NCBI GenBank assembly: GCA_041394985.1
Contig: JAWLBI010000001.1
Location: 3,100,001-3,164,000 of the forward strand
Source of the DNA: JAGLON01 sp041394985
GTDB lineage: Bacteria > Zixibacteria > MSB-5A5 > GN15 > JAAZOE01
Direction: 5' to 3'
Length of the DNA: 64,000 nt
Shown: in pieces, positions 18,237 to 26,740 of the stretch
Layout: each line of letters starts with the position of its first letter
Numbering within the stretch: position 1 is the stretch's first letter
Made by a program: the position numbers and the translations under genes
Notes under the pieces: model-generated
The model's database searches: none
Told to the model about the DNA's origin: nothing
The model's input: only the letters and a program-made list of their open reading frames with translations

Positions 18237-18684
18237 GGTACTTCCTTTCGCTAAATTAAACAGATTAATAGAATCATTCCCACCCAAGGGAATGCCGCCT
18301 CCGCCCTTTAGAAGAAACATCCGCGCGCGACTGTACAAAATGCTCCTCACCGGAGGCGTTTTTGGCAGGGTTGACAGAGGTTATTGTCTGAAAAGAGAAT
18401 TTTTGTAGCGCTGCTTTTCTCGACTTTTGGCTTTTGATGCCCTTTAAGCCACAAGCCACATCGCATGTGTCATTTTTGCTATTAGAGTTGTACGAAAGTT
18501 ACTCTGCGTGGCAAACGAAGTGAGGCTTCGCGTAATCTGAATCCATGTTGGAAGGGCTTGTAATTATATAATATATGATGCCTCTCAATGTGTCAAGGGG
18601 AATATTAATCGTGTGTATTATATTATTCAGCTATAGTTACTTTCGGCAACGATGTGATGAGTTAGGATCAAGAGATACGACAGT
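18237..18684. other. Intergenic stretch with a symmetrical leader element
   Basis: No gene is supported between the dockerin start and the hairpin near the cytochrome gene. CATTCCC (18275-18281) and GGGAATG (18288-18294) form a 7-bp repeat that would lie in the leader of the dockerin mRNA, about 40 bases before its start. The remainder is AT-rich on the right side. Short open frames have no ribosome sites. Confidence 0.4.
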
Positions 18685-18723
18685 ACAGCCGCTCTCGGTC
18701 TACTTACATTGGAGAGCGGCTGT
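18685..18723 (-). terminator. Twelve-base-pair hairpin after the 13-heme cytochrome gene
   Basis: ACAGCCGCTCTC (18685-18696) is perfectly complementary to GAGAGCGGCTGT (18712-18723) with a 15-base loop. It stands about 40 bases after the minus-strand stop codon. No T-run follows, so it may stabilise the mRNA end or act with Rho. Confidence 0.5.
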
Positions 18724-18761
18724 CCGGTTTCGCAATACAATTTATTCCGAGATGTCTCGTG

Positions 18762-19907
18762 CTACTTCTTCATCCCTTCGAGATAAACTCCCGGAGCGGC
18801 GTCGGTGTGACTTCGATCATCATCGTGGCAATCGGAGCAGACCGGCTTGTTGTCATAAATCAAATCATGATGGCAGTCGGAGCAATCGGCTTCGATATGG
18901 ATGTCATCCAGTTTGAGGCCGGTCTTGGCATGATCGAAGTTTTCCTGGCTCCATCCGCCATGACAATTGACGCAATTTCTATCCAATCTGCTGATTGGTT
19001 TTCCGGTCGGATGACAGGCGCGGCAATCGAGTTTGTCGTGGAAACGATTGAGTCCCCAGCCGGTCAGTGCATGCGAGAACGGCGGTTTTTCCTTCGTGTC
19101 ATGACATTTATCACAGCGATCCTGAATATGGCAATTATTGCAGGTGGCATGAATTTGCTCCATGGTCTTTTCATGGCGGGCGGTTCCAGAGGCCTTATCC
19201 AGATTATGGCAATAGCTGCAGTTTTCTTCCTGATGGCAATTGGCGCAGCGCAGGCCATACAATTCGATGTGCTGGCGATGATAGAATGTGACTATTTCAC
19301 CTTTTTTGTATGGTGTATGATAAATCCGTTTTGTGGGTTCTGTAATAATCGGGTGAGCCACACCGATGATATCAGTCGAATCTGTGTGAGATGCGGCTGA
19401 TTTTCCGGCAGGAATGTGACAGATGACGCACTTCGTGTCATGACTCCACTCGCGGTGACAGGAAATACAATGGCGATGGTACGCGCCTTTGAGAGCCGGC
19501 TGGCGCAGATTATTCGGATTCGCCTCTCCCCCATGACACTCGCGACAAGCCGGGATGCGTCCGGGCGGACTGTAATGGTGGCAGGTAGCGCATTTGAGTC
19601 CCATTTCGGCCATGTTGGCGTGTGCCTTGTGGTCGAAGGTCACCGGCTGATAGGCATCGGCGATTTCACCGAGGACGATCTTTTCAGGCGCCTCGGACAA
19701 GGAGTGTTCGGCCGTAATGTGCGTCATGGTAAGACTCGGACACATGCGAAGGCATTTTTCCCGCGCCGTCGGTGTCTCGCAGGTGTGACATTCGAGGCAG
19801 TTTATGGACTTCCCCGGGTGTAGTGTATCTTCGACGCCTTCGGCAAGCAGTAGACCGGCAAACATCAATAGGAGACAAACACAGATAATAAGAATCCATC
19901 GGGACAT
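18762..19907 (-). CDS. Exported 13-heme cytochrome c
   Basis: The 381-residue protein has an N-terminal hydrophobic segment (about 3-23) and 13 CXXCH heme c motifs, from CLECH near residue 35 to CSDCH near residue 360. They are spaced like strings of cytochrome c3/c7 units, with many extra histidines as axial ligands. It would carry electrons in the periplasm. It is last in the operon arsR - FeS protein - NrfD protein - cytochrome (3-base gap upstream), so it is probably the electron acceptor or donor of a quinone-linked NrfD module, as in Nrf, Hmc or Cbc systems. Direction of electron flow is not decided by the sequence. Confidence 0.88.
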   Translation of the reverse strand: MSRWILIICVCLLLMFAGLLLAEGVEDTLHPGKSINCLECHTCETPTAREKCLRMCPSLTMTHITAEHSLSEAPEKIVLGEIADAYQPVTFDHKAHANMAEMGLKCATCHHYSPPGRIPACRECHGGEANPNNLRQPALKGAYHRHCISCHREWSHDTKCVICHIPAGKSAASHTDSTDIIGVAHPIITEPTKRIYHTPYKKGEIVTFYHRQHIELYGLRCANCHQEENCSYCHNLDKASGTARHEKTMEQIHATCNNCHIQDRCDKCHDTKEKPPFSHALTGWGLNRFHDKLDCRACHPTGKPISRLDRNCVNCHGGWSQENFDHAKTGLKLDDIHIEADCSDCHHDLIYDNKPVCSDCHDDDRSHTDAAPGVYLEGMKK

Positions 19908-19909
19908 GA

Positions 19910-21172
19910 TTATTTTCCTCCCGCCACTATTGAAGTCTGCATCGGGGCAGGCTGTGGAGGCTCTTCAGTATGGACTGAAATGACGGGAAAGATTTTTACC
20001 ATTGCGCGATACACCAGAACAAGGCCGGCAATCAGGCCAACCGTAACCATGATTTCCATAAATGACGGGAAATATGGTTTGTCGGCATAGAGCGGATGAT
20101 AAGCGACCAGAAATACATTTATGCGGTTCATCACGATACCGGTGATAACCAGTGAAGCTCCCAAAAACAGACCGGTAATCGAGTGCCGCATACGGCGGGA
20201 AGAAAGAATAAATATCGGAATTAGGCCGCCGATTAATACTTCGGCCAGCCATGCGAATGATTCCGGCGAAAATGCAGTAACATATCCCCAGGCGTCGCGA
20301 ATCGTCAAATCACCGATTTTAAGCGCCAGATATATTCCGAGCAAAATCGGCGTATACCGTGCGATGGAACTCAGTACCGGCATTTCCGGCTTCAGCTTAA
20401 ATGAGCGGGAGGCAAGAATCGATTCAAAAATAACCATTGGGAAACCGACTGCAATTGCGGAGAGCAAAAACAGCAAAGGTAGAATTGGCGTGTACCAGAG
20501 CGGGTGCATTTTACTGGGCGCAATAATCATCAGGGTTCCGAGCGATGATTGATGCAGGCAGGACAGGACGACTCCGGCGATAATAAACAGCGACGTAATC
20601 CTGCCGAGTGTTCTGTCCGCGATACTCAACATCGATTCCAGGATTTTATTTGCTCTGGCGAGCACTCCCGGCAGATTGACGCGACCGCGGAACCGTTCGA
20701 CGACAATCGGCAGAAACTCAATGTACAGGACGGTCAGGTAAATCATGACGCATAGACCGACTTCGAAAAGCACCGAGTCGCCTTGCCACATGCTGGGAAG
20801 CATTGGATGCCAGACGTTGTAATAGCGTCCGAGATCTGCGAGAAGTCCGATGACGACAAATGAATAGCCGAGCAGAGCTGTCAGGAGAGCCGGGCGCACG
20901 ATGGCATGATATTTTTCGCGATGAAAGATATCGGCCAATGCGGCAGTTGTGAATCCGCCCGCGGCCAGAGCGACGCCGGAGGCGACATCGATGGCAATCC
21001 AGATTCCCCAGGGGTACTGCTCAGTCAGATTTGTTGTCGCGCCGAGACCGGCGATGAGGCGATAAATATAAGTCGCCAGCCCCAGGATCATAATCCCGAA
21101 AAGAATCTTCGTACCGGTGGTGAAGTACTTGACGTTAATCGGCGCGGGATGTTCACCGTTGTGTATCATCAT
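19910..21172 (-). CDS. NrfD/HybB-type quinone-interacting membrane subunit
   Basis: A 420-residue integral membrane protein with about 10 helices of the polysulfide reductase NrfD/HybB family. These subunits exchange electrons or protons with the quinone pool and contain no heme. Typical segments are EQYPWGIWIAIDVASGVALAAGG-like helix 2 and LHQSSLGTLMI. Its first 20 bases overlap the preceding FeS-protein gene. Two adjacent ATGs exist; AGGAGG is two bases from the first and five from the second (21169), so the second may be the true start. It is a paralogue of the N-terminal part of the protein at 52305. Confidence 0.9.
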   Translation of the reverse strand: MMIHNGEHPAPINVKYFTTGTKILFGIMILGLATYIYRLIAGLGATTNLTEQYPWGIWIAIDVASGVALAAGGFTTAALADIFHREKYHAIVRPALLTALLGYSFVVIGLLADLGRYYNVWHPMLPSMWQGDSVLFEVGLCVMIYLTVLYIEFLPIVVERFRGRVNLPGVLARANKILESMLSIADRTLGRITSLFIIAGVVLSCLHQSSLGTLMIIAPSKMHPLWYTPILPLLFLLSAIAVGFPMVIFESILASRSFKLKPEMPVLSSIARYTPILLGIYLALKIGDLTIRDAWGYVTAFSPESFAWLAEVLIGGLIPIFILSSRRMRHSITGLFLGASLVITGIVMNRINVFLVAYHPLYADKPYFPSFMEIMVTVGLIAGLVLVYRAMVKIFPVISVHTEEPPQPAPMQTSIVAGGK

Positions 21173-22061
21173 GTCCTCCTACGTCGTTGCCGTTTTCGTC
21201 TTCGCGAAGCGAGTGCATCACCAACCCGAGGAAGCCATAGAGAGCGACCGGCGGGATAAAGTATTTAAATATCCCATGTTGAATCGTTTCGGTATATGGC
21301 GGTACCGGATCATGCGGCAGTTGGGGAAGTTCAGTCGCCTTAAATTCGGTCGATGCCAGATACATCCAGCTCGAACCGCCCACTTCATGCTCGCCAAAGA
21401 TGTGATCGGTGTACTTTTCCGGTTCCTTCTTTATTTTAAGCCGTGCCAAATCGATAAGATCGCTTCTCCTTCCAAATGTTAAGGCCTCGGCCGGACAGGC
21501 CGCGACGCAGGCGGGTGGATTGTCATCATGAATGCGATCGTTACAAAAATCGCACTTCATGACTCTGGGTGCAACCGCCTCATCATATTCATATGCCGGC
21601 ACCTGATAGGGACATGCAACCATACAATAGCGGCAGCCGATGCAGCGATCGGCTTCATATGAGACCGGGCCATGGGCACATTTTGACAAGGCGCCGACGA
21701 TACAGGCGCTGACGCAGGCCGGATCATTGCAATGCATGCATTGTATTTTCATGAATGACTGGCCGTTCATCCCCTTTGCATTGGGAAAGGTATTGACGAC
21801 CGTATAGGCCTCAAGAGATGGCCGCCGATGGTGCGAGAGGACCGATTTATCGGTGAAGTCTTTATTCTCAGCCAGCTTGTTTTTATCGTTACAGGCCGCC
21901 TCACAATTGCGGCAGCCGATACAAACCGTCGTATCGACGAGGACACCGAAAACATCGCCGAAATCGGTACATTCCTCGGTGTTCGCCCGCGCCTCGCTCA
22001 TCACCATCGATGATGCGGCAACACCGGCGATTTTCAAAAAGTCTCTTCGTTTAAGCCCCAT
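21153..22061 (-). CDS. Tat-exported four-[4Fe-4S] ferredoxin subunit (HybA/DsrO-like)
   Basis: The 302-residue protein has an N-terminal twin-arginine signal (RRDFLKIAG). Four cysteine sets for [4Fe-4S] clusters follow: CIGCRNCEAAC, CMHCNDPACVSAC, CIGCRYCMVAC and CDFC...CVAAC. A C-terminal membrane anchor lies at about 268-287. It should face the periplasm and pass electrons between the NrfD subunit and the 13-heme cytochrome of the same operon. No molybdopterin or hydrogenase catalytic subunit is encoded beside it, so the module is an electron relay rather than a complete enzyme. Confidence 0.9.
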   Translation of the reverse strand: MGLKRRDFLKIAGVAASSMVMSEARANTEECTDFGDVFGVLVDTTVCIGCRNCEAACNDKNKLAENKDFTDKSVLSHHRRPSLEAYTVVNTFPNAKGMNGQSFMKIQCMHCNDPACVSACIVGALSKCAHGPVSYEADRCIGCRYCMVACPYQVPAYEYDEAVAPRVMKCDFCNDRIHDDNPPACVAACPAEALTFGRRSDLIDLARLKIKKEPEKYTDHIFGEHEVGGSSWMYLASTEFKATELPQLPHDPVPPYTETIQHGIFKYFIPPVALYGFLGLVMHSLREDENGNDVGGHDDTQR

Positions 22062-22093
22062 GATGTATGCCTTTCTTATCTACTGCCTGCGAC

Positions 22094-22435
22094 TTACTTG
22101 CTTCGGGCAGTGACTTCCTGAGCGATCTCGCCTCGACGCTTCATTTCATCAAGCAAAATCGACCGAATCAAGGTGCATGCCTCAAAAAGACGCTTATCGG
22201 CCAATCGGTAATACACTGTCTGCCCTTCTTTGCGTGTCCGGACAATCTGGTGCGAGCGTAAGACACGGAGATGCTGGCTGACATTAGCCAGTCGTCCATC
22301 CAAAGCCTCGACGATCTCGCCGACACTCATTTCCTTCTCCGACAGAAGCGCCAAAATCATCAGCCGTTTCGGATTGGCGATGGTCTTGCAGAATTCTGCG
22401 TGGAGTTTGAAAATTTCCGGATTTTGAATTTTCAC
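22094..22435 (-). CDS. ArsR-family transcriptional regulator
   Basis: A 113-residue winged-helix protein with the ArsR pattern: FCKTIANPKRLMILALL (helices 1-2), MSVGEIVEAL, recognition helix LANVSQHLRVLR and the beta wing VRTRKEGQTVYYRL. The usual metal motif ELCVCDL is replaced by EMSVGEI, so classical As/Cd/Zn sensing through alpha-3 is excluded. Two remaining cysteines, one near each end, could be redox-active. The GTG start has AGGA upstream. It heads the FeS-NrfD-cytochrome operon (32-base gap) and has a palindrome just after its promoter, so self-repression that also governs the redox genes is likely. Confidence 0.85.
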   Translation of the reverse strand: MKIQNPEIFKLHAEFCKTIANPKRLMILALLSEKEMSVGEIVEALDGRLANVSQHLRVLRSHQIVRTRKEGQTVYYRLADKRLFEACTLIRSILLDEMKRRGEIAQEVTARSK

Positions 22436-22445
22436 ATCTCATCCT

Positions 22446-22467
22446 TAGTTTCATTGTTTCGAAACTA
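22446..22467 (-). promoter_or_regulatory. Candidate ArsR operator
   Basis: TAGTTTC (22446-22452) and GAAACTA (22461-22467) are perfect inverted arms. The inner GTTTCGAAAC (22456-22465) is itself a 10-base palindrome. It lies between the predicted transcription start (about 22472) and the arsR start codon, where bound repressor would block transcription. Confidence 0.6.
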
Positions 22468-22478
22468 CTTATTATCGA

Positions 22479-22507
22479 ATATTATTATATCGGCAACCAG
22501 TTGACAA
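22479..22507 (-). promoter_or_regulatory. Sigma-70 promoter of the arsR-FeS-NrfD-cytochrome operon
   Basis: On the minus strand, TTGTCA (22507-22502) and TAATAT (22484-22479) are 17 bases apart, placing the transcript start near 22472. Confidence 0.65.
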
Positions 22508-22732
22508 GATATGAGAAAAATTTCACAAGTCAAGCACTTTTTCTTGCCTGATAAATCCGGGTGTTTGCTCCTATATAAACTCCATATCTCCTTGTATTTA
22601 TGTACCTTAAGTACATCTTCCCCTTTTCGAAAATGATTGGTTTTCCAACCACCGATTAATAAGAATATCGGCAGAAATACCACACTAATTAAGTCGAGAT
22701 TAAGTTTGGGGGATTCGATTATGCCAATAAAA
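22508..22732. other. Intergenic stretch without supported gene
   Basis: Together with the adjacent regulatory sites this fills the 357 bases between arsR and the TorF-like gene. A 72-codon minus-strand frame (22465-22683) overlaps the arsR promoter and has no ribosome site or family signature. I see no RNA gene. Confidence 0.5.
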
Positions 22733-22759
22733 ACGGCCTTGAGAGTATCTCAAGGCCGT
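22733..22759 (-). terminator. Rho-independent terminator of the amtB-porin operon
   Basis: ACGGCCTTGAGA (22733-22744) pairs perfectly with TCTCAAGGCCGT (22748-22759) around a three-base loop. On the minus strand the stem runs into five T residues. Confidence 0.88.
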
Positions 22760-22792
22760 CGTGACAAGCATTGTCGGTTCGACAAAGAAGGA

Positions 22793-23551
22793 TCAGAAAC
22801 TAAATCCCGCCACCAGATATGAAATCTCGGCTTTGGGATTAATGATAAAAGAAACTGATAATGGAAGAGAGAAACTCTCTGATACGGCAATTTCTCGTAC
22901 CGTTGAGACACCGACATTGATGATAGACAGCTTGTCTGTCCCATAATAATCCGGATTGTCCTCACTTCCCCCGGCCGCGCCGCAGAAAAGCGTGAGTTCG
23001 GTACCATTGACCTTCACCGGCAAATCGACCTGAAAATAGGTATTAGAACCGGCGTCGTTGTACACGTTTACGAAACCGGAAATCGTAATCGGGAATGATT
23101 CCGGCCCGGTAAAAGAGGCGCCGATTTCAATTGTATGCGCTCCGGGGTCCGGAATCGTATCATCGATGACGGCATCATGATTATTGAAATTGAAAAAATC
23201 AATGCCGGCATTCGGGAAGTAATAGTCGGTAGCAAGAGCGGTCACTGAGGCGCCGTTTTCGAAGCCGAATGTATATGCGCCCCAAAAGTCGATTTCGTCG
23301 GATTCCGACGCCTCATTCGATAGTGTATAGGCTCCCCAGGTGCCCAATTCGAAGCCACCGAAAGACAGCGACAGAGTCGGCTGCAAGGATGGTGTGCTGG
23401 CAATATCCATGCCGCGCCAAATATATCGGCCGTTTATTTCCAGTGCCGTGTTGACAGCTATTGTATTTTCTGCCGCAAGAGCTCCGGACAACAGTACTAA
23501 GAAACTCACCAGTACCAATAAAGTCGATGCGTGATTCCTATTCATTTTCAT
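22793..23551 (-). CDS. TorF-like outer-membrane beta-barrel protein
   Basis: The 252-residue protein has a signal peptide (about 1-26), alternating hydrophobic strands and a C-terminal phenylalanine typical of outer-membrane barrels. The segment NGRYIWRGMDIASTPSLQPT followed by SLSFGGFELGTWGAY resembles the TorF/TIGR02001 putative porin family. It follows amtB by 17 bases and is closed by the terminator at 22733, so both are one transcript. Passage of ammonium or another small nitrogen compound across the outer membrane is inferred from that pairing. The start could be the second methionine (MNRNHAS, two codons later). Confidence 0.72.
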   Translation of the reverse strand: MKMNRNHASTLLVLVSFLVLLSGALAAENTIAVNTALEINGRYIWRGMDIASTPSLQPTLSLSFGGFELGTWGAYTLSNEASESDEIDFWGAYTFGFENGASVTALATDYYFPNAGIDFFNFNNHDAVIDDTIPDPGAHTIEIGASFTGPESFPITISGFVNVYNDAGSNTYFQVDLPVKVNGTELTLFCGAAGGSEDNPDYYGTDKLSIINVGVSTVREIAVSESFSLPLSVSFIINPKAEISYLVAGFSF

Positions 23552-23568
23552 TCTCCCAACGCTGTCGT

Positions 23569-24774
23569 TTAGTTGACATATGCACTTTCGCCGTGGAGCG
23601 ATTCATCCAGTGTTGTTTCCTCCGCTTCCGTCGTCTTAACGGTGCAGAACTTGTTGATTATCCACAACATACCATAGGTGAAGATAAACGCATATATCGA
23701 AGACACGAGAATGGCAACCAGTTCCTTGATGAAGAATTCGCCGCCGCCGAAGAAGAGGCCGTTGGCTCCGGCCGGATTTACAGCAGTGGTTCCAAGCAGT
23801 CCGAGCATAACAATGCCCAATGCACCGCCTACGCCGTGGACGCCCCACACGTCAAGCGAATCATCCCAGTGCAGTTTATTCTTCAGGCTGACTGCCGCAT
23901 AACAAATAATACCGGCACAAAGACCGATAATCGCGGCTGAACCGGTCGAAACAAATGCGGCCGCAGGCGTAATTGTCGCCAGGCCCGCGACGGCTCCGGT
24001 GAGCAGTCCGACGAATTTCGGTTTTTTCATAAGTGTCCATTCAAGAAGCAGCCAGGAAATTGCGGCAAAGGATGCGGCTACGTCGGTATTGACAAACGCG
24101 AGCGCGGTAATGGAGTCAACTTGCAGCTCACTGCCGGCATTAAAACCGTACCAGCCGAACCATAGCAAACCAGTACCGAGAGCAACCAGCGGAATACTGT
24201 GCGGGCCTTTTTCCGCGACCCGTCGTTTTCCGACAAAGAGAACCGAGGCCAGAGCGGCCATACCCGCAATATTGTGTACGGCAATACCTCCTGCGAAGTC
24301 GAGAACTCCCCATTCGGCCAGGAGTCCGCCGCCCCAGATCATGTGGACAAACGGGAAATAGACCAAAAGGAGCCACGCAACGAGGAAAATCAAGTATGCG
24401 GGGAAGCGAACACGGTTGGAAAATGCACCCGTGATCAGTGCCGGGGTAATAATTGCAAACATCATCTGATAGGCAAAGAAGACGAGCATGGGAATCTGGC
24501 CGTCTCCGAATGGGGTCAGCGGGTCGACGCCCCGCAGGAATGCCATATCAAGATTGCCGATGATTCCTCCTTCTCCGCCACTGAAGCAGAGTGAGAATCC
24601 TACGGCATACCAGAGAATCGTCGTTACGCCCATCGAGACGAAACTCTGAATCATTATCGACAGAACATTTTTGCGCCCGACCAGACCGCCATAAAAGAAT
24701 GCCAGGCCCGGCGTCATCAGCATAACCAGGCTTGTTGCCACAAGCATAAACCCGGTATTACCAGTATCAAACAT
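23569..24774 (-). CDS. amtB: Ammonium transporter AmtB
   Basis: The 401-residue, 11-helix channel carries ammonium across the inner membrane. Visible signatures include FYGGLVGRKNVLS near the N-terminus and the twin pore histidines in GGIAVHNIAG and WGVHGVGGALG. Length is normal for the family without an extra signal peptide. GGAGG lies about seven bases before the ATG. A glnK gene, the usual partner, is absent; instead an outer-membrane barrel gene follows. Upstream lies a GGGATTT...AAATCCC repeat (about 24833-24864) that may be regulatory. Confidence 0.93.
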   Translation of the reverse strand: MFDTGNTGFMLVATSLVMLMTPGLAFFYGGLVGRKNVLSIMIQSFVSMGVTTILWYAVGFSLCFSGGEGGIIGNLDMAFLRGVDPLTPFGDGQIPMLVFFAYQMMFAIITPALITGAFSNRVRFPAYLIFLVAWLLLVYFPFVHMIWGGGLLAEWGVLDFAGGIAVHNIAGMAALASVLFVGKRRVAEKGPHSIPLVALGTGLLWFGWYGFNAGSELQVDSITALAFVNTDVAASFAAISWLLLEWTLMKKPKFVGLLTGAVAGLATITPAAAFVSTGSAAIIGLCAGIICYAAVSLKNKLHWDDSLDVWGVHGVGGALGIVMLGLLGTTAVNPAGANGLFFGGGEFFIKELVAILVSSIYAFIFTYGMLWIINKFCTVKTTEAEETTLDESLHGESAYVN

Positions 24775-24900
24775 ATCAATCCTCCAGACTAAGACAGTAT
24801 CAATATGCCTGAATTTTAATTTTTTGATATAGGGGATTTCCTGATTATGGAGTACTAAATCCCTTACCGGGATGGAATTGAAATATCTTAAAGTATTACT

Positions 24901-25548
24901 TTATTCGAGTCTCGTAAGTCCTTCTTTAATTGCATATTTCGTCAATTCAGCTATACTGTGTAAATTCAACTTATCCATAATTTGTTTGCGATGGCTTTCG
25001 ACGGTTTTTATACTGACGAACAGCAAATCAGCAATATCCTTTGTCGATTTCCCCTCTGCCAGAAGCTGCAGGACTTCTCGCTCGCGACCGGTCAGCGGCG
25101 ATTCCGGAATCTTATTTCCCTCGCGCAGCCAGCTCACATAGTTTTGCAAAACCCGCTCACGAACGGACGCGCTAAAAAAGACATCGCCTTTCGATACGAT
25201 GCGCACCGCCTCAATGACTTCCTGAGCGGCTGATTCCTTCAGAATATACCCGCTTGCGCCGACCCGCAAAGACTCCTGGATAAATCGCTGATCGGCGTGC
25301 ATTGACAGCATAATGATTTTTATTTTCGGGGATTGCGATATTATCCGACGCGCCGCATCAATACCGTTGAGCTGGGGCATCGAGATATCGAGCAGGATAA
25401 TGTCTGGATTGAGTTCCTCTGCCAGCTTGATTGTATCGAAGCCATTCTGAGCAATACCGACGACAGTAATATCACCCTGGCGCTCCAGAAGCGGACGGAG
25501 CCCTTCGATCAGTAATCTGTGATCATCGGCCAATAACACGTTAATCAT
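24901..25548 (-). CDS. NarL/LuxR-family response regulator
   Basis: A 215-residue two-domain regulator. The receiver domain (about 1-120) has an acidic DD pair near the N-terminus, the phospho-aspartate in DIILLDISMP and a conserved K. The C-terminal LuxR-type helix-turn-helix (about 148-210) is LTGREREVLQLLAEGKSTKD onward. It overlaps the kinase gene upstream by eight bases, so the pair is co-translated. The target genes are unknown; amtB is the next gene in the transcription direction (126-base gap). Confidence 0.92.
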   Translation of the reverse strand: MINVLLADDHRLLIEGLRPLLERQGDITVVGIAQNGFDTIKLAEELNPDIILLDISMPQLNGIDAARRIISQSPKIKIIMLSMHADQRFIQESLRVGASGYILKESAAQEVIEAVRIVSKGDVFFSASVRERVLQNYVSWLREGNKIPESPLTGREREVLQLLAEGKSTKDIADLLFVSIKTVESHRKQIMDKLNLHSIAELTKYAIKEGLTRLE

Positions 25549-26314
25549 TCAAGCCTCCGCCGGATGTCTGATACGGCGTCACCAGAGTGACATGGGTTCC
25601 CTTCCCCGGAGTCGATTCGATTCGTATGCTGCCTCCGATATATGACAGGCGCTCTCGAATACTGAACAATCCGAAACAGCAGTCATCGGACAGGCCGCTT
25701 TCGAATCCAGAGGTATCGAATCCGCAACCGTCATCGCGAACCACGATTTCTATATGATCGTCATTCCAATTAGTTTGTACGGTTACTCGTTTTGCGCCGG
25801 CATGTTTCGCCACATTTGTAATTAATTCCTGCAAGGCCTTGAAAATAAAGACTTCTATATCTTCGGTACCCTTTTTCGGCGTACCGGATTGATATGATTT
25901 GACCTTCAATTCGTGTCGAAATCGGGCCCGCTCGGCCAGCCAGTCGATGGCCGCGGAGAGTCCCAATTCATACAGAACGGGTGGGCTGATTGCGACCGTC
26001 AATTCGCGAGTATATCTAATCGTTTGATCCAAAATCGAGAGGATTTCCGAGAAGTCGTCTTCCATCCCGGAGAAAATCGTATCACCTCGCAGAATGGATA
26101 CTTTTTGTGATACATAAGCCAGGGCCTGGCCAATATGATCGTGCAGATCCGAGGCGATTTCACGGCGCTCTCGAGCCTCGGTCAGTGACAATTCGGATGT
26201 CAGTCGACGCAATTGACGTTGATACGCACGAATCTGGCGATCAGTTTCGCCGTTGCCGCCAGTTGTGTCTTGATCGGGGCGTCTATCAGGATTTCGATTT
26301 TTCTCATCCGCCAT
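25541..26314 (-). CDS. Soluble NarX-type sensor histidine kinase
   Basis: The 257-residue kinase has only the catalytic core: a HisKA_3 dimerisation helix with the phospho-accepting histidine in REIASDLHDHIGQALAY (about residue 58) and a HATPase domain with the N box ELITNVAKHAGA and G boxes VRDDGCGFD and FGLFSIRERLSYIGG. There is no membrane segment and no recognisable sensor domain; the first 30 residues are polar. It must get its signal from another protein or through the coiled coil. It is paired with the regulator at 24901. Confidence 0.9.
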   Translation of the reverse strand: MADEKNRNPDRRPDQDTTGGNGETDRQIRAYQRQLRRLTSELSLTEARERREIASDLHDHIGQALAYVSQKVSILRGDTIFSGMEDDFSEILSILDQTIRYTRELTVAISPPVLYELGLSAAIDWLAERARFRHELKVKSYQSGTPKKGTEDIEVFIFKALQELITNVAKHAGAKRVTVQTNWNDDHIEIVVRDDGCGFDTSGFESGLSDDCCFGLFSIRERLSYIGGSIRIESTPGKGTHVTLVTPYQTSGGGLND

Positions 26315-26356
26315 GACGGCAGTATAATAATGAGTCGCGACAAGTGCAAGTCAAAG

Positions 26357-26740
26357 TCAAGATGTGGCGGCCGACTTCGAATTGAGCGAATCCTCGATTG
26401 CCTTGGCCAATAGTTTATTGTCATATGGCTTAGAGACAAGATATTGTACACCGAGTTCATTGATCTGAGACCGCGTCGTATCATCGGTATAGGCCGATGT
26501 AAACACAATGGGGATAGCCAGTTCGCGCAGAATTTCACCGGCGGCCCGCAAACCGTTCATCCCCTTGATATTGATATCCATGAGAATTACATCGGGTTGA
26601 GATTCCCGTGCCGCAGTTATCGCATCTTCGCCGGATTCGGCTTTTCCGACAACTTCATATCCCAGTTTCTTAATCTTTGAAACCATTCCCAGCGCCGTCA
26701 GCGCCATATCTTCGACAATTAATACTTTAACCTTATTCAT
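26357..26740 (-). CDS. Single-domain response regulator
   Basis: A 127-residue receiver domain with ED near the N-terminus, the phospho-aspartate in DVILMDINIKGMNG and K in YLVSKPYDN. No output domain is attached. It overlaps the large PAS kinase upstream by four bases and is its likely partner, at the tail of the chemosensory operon. Confidence 0.9.
   Translation of the reverse strand: MNKVKVLIVEDMALTALGMVSKIKKLGYEVVGKAESGEDAITAARESQPDVILMDINIKGMNGLRAAGEILRELAIPIVFTSAYTDDTTRSQINELGVQYLVSKPYDNKLLAKAIEDSLNSKSAATS

Noticed and set aside
18759..19400. Plus-strand open frame of 213 codons resembling a membrane protein
   Set aside because: Antisense to the 13-heme cytochrome; CXXCH codons read backwards give apparent hydrophobic runs.
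22465..22683. Minus-strand 72-codon frame upstream of arsR
   Set aside because: Covers the arsR promoter and lacks a ribosome site.
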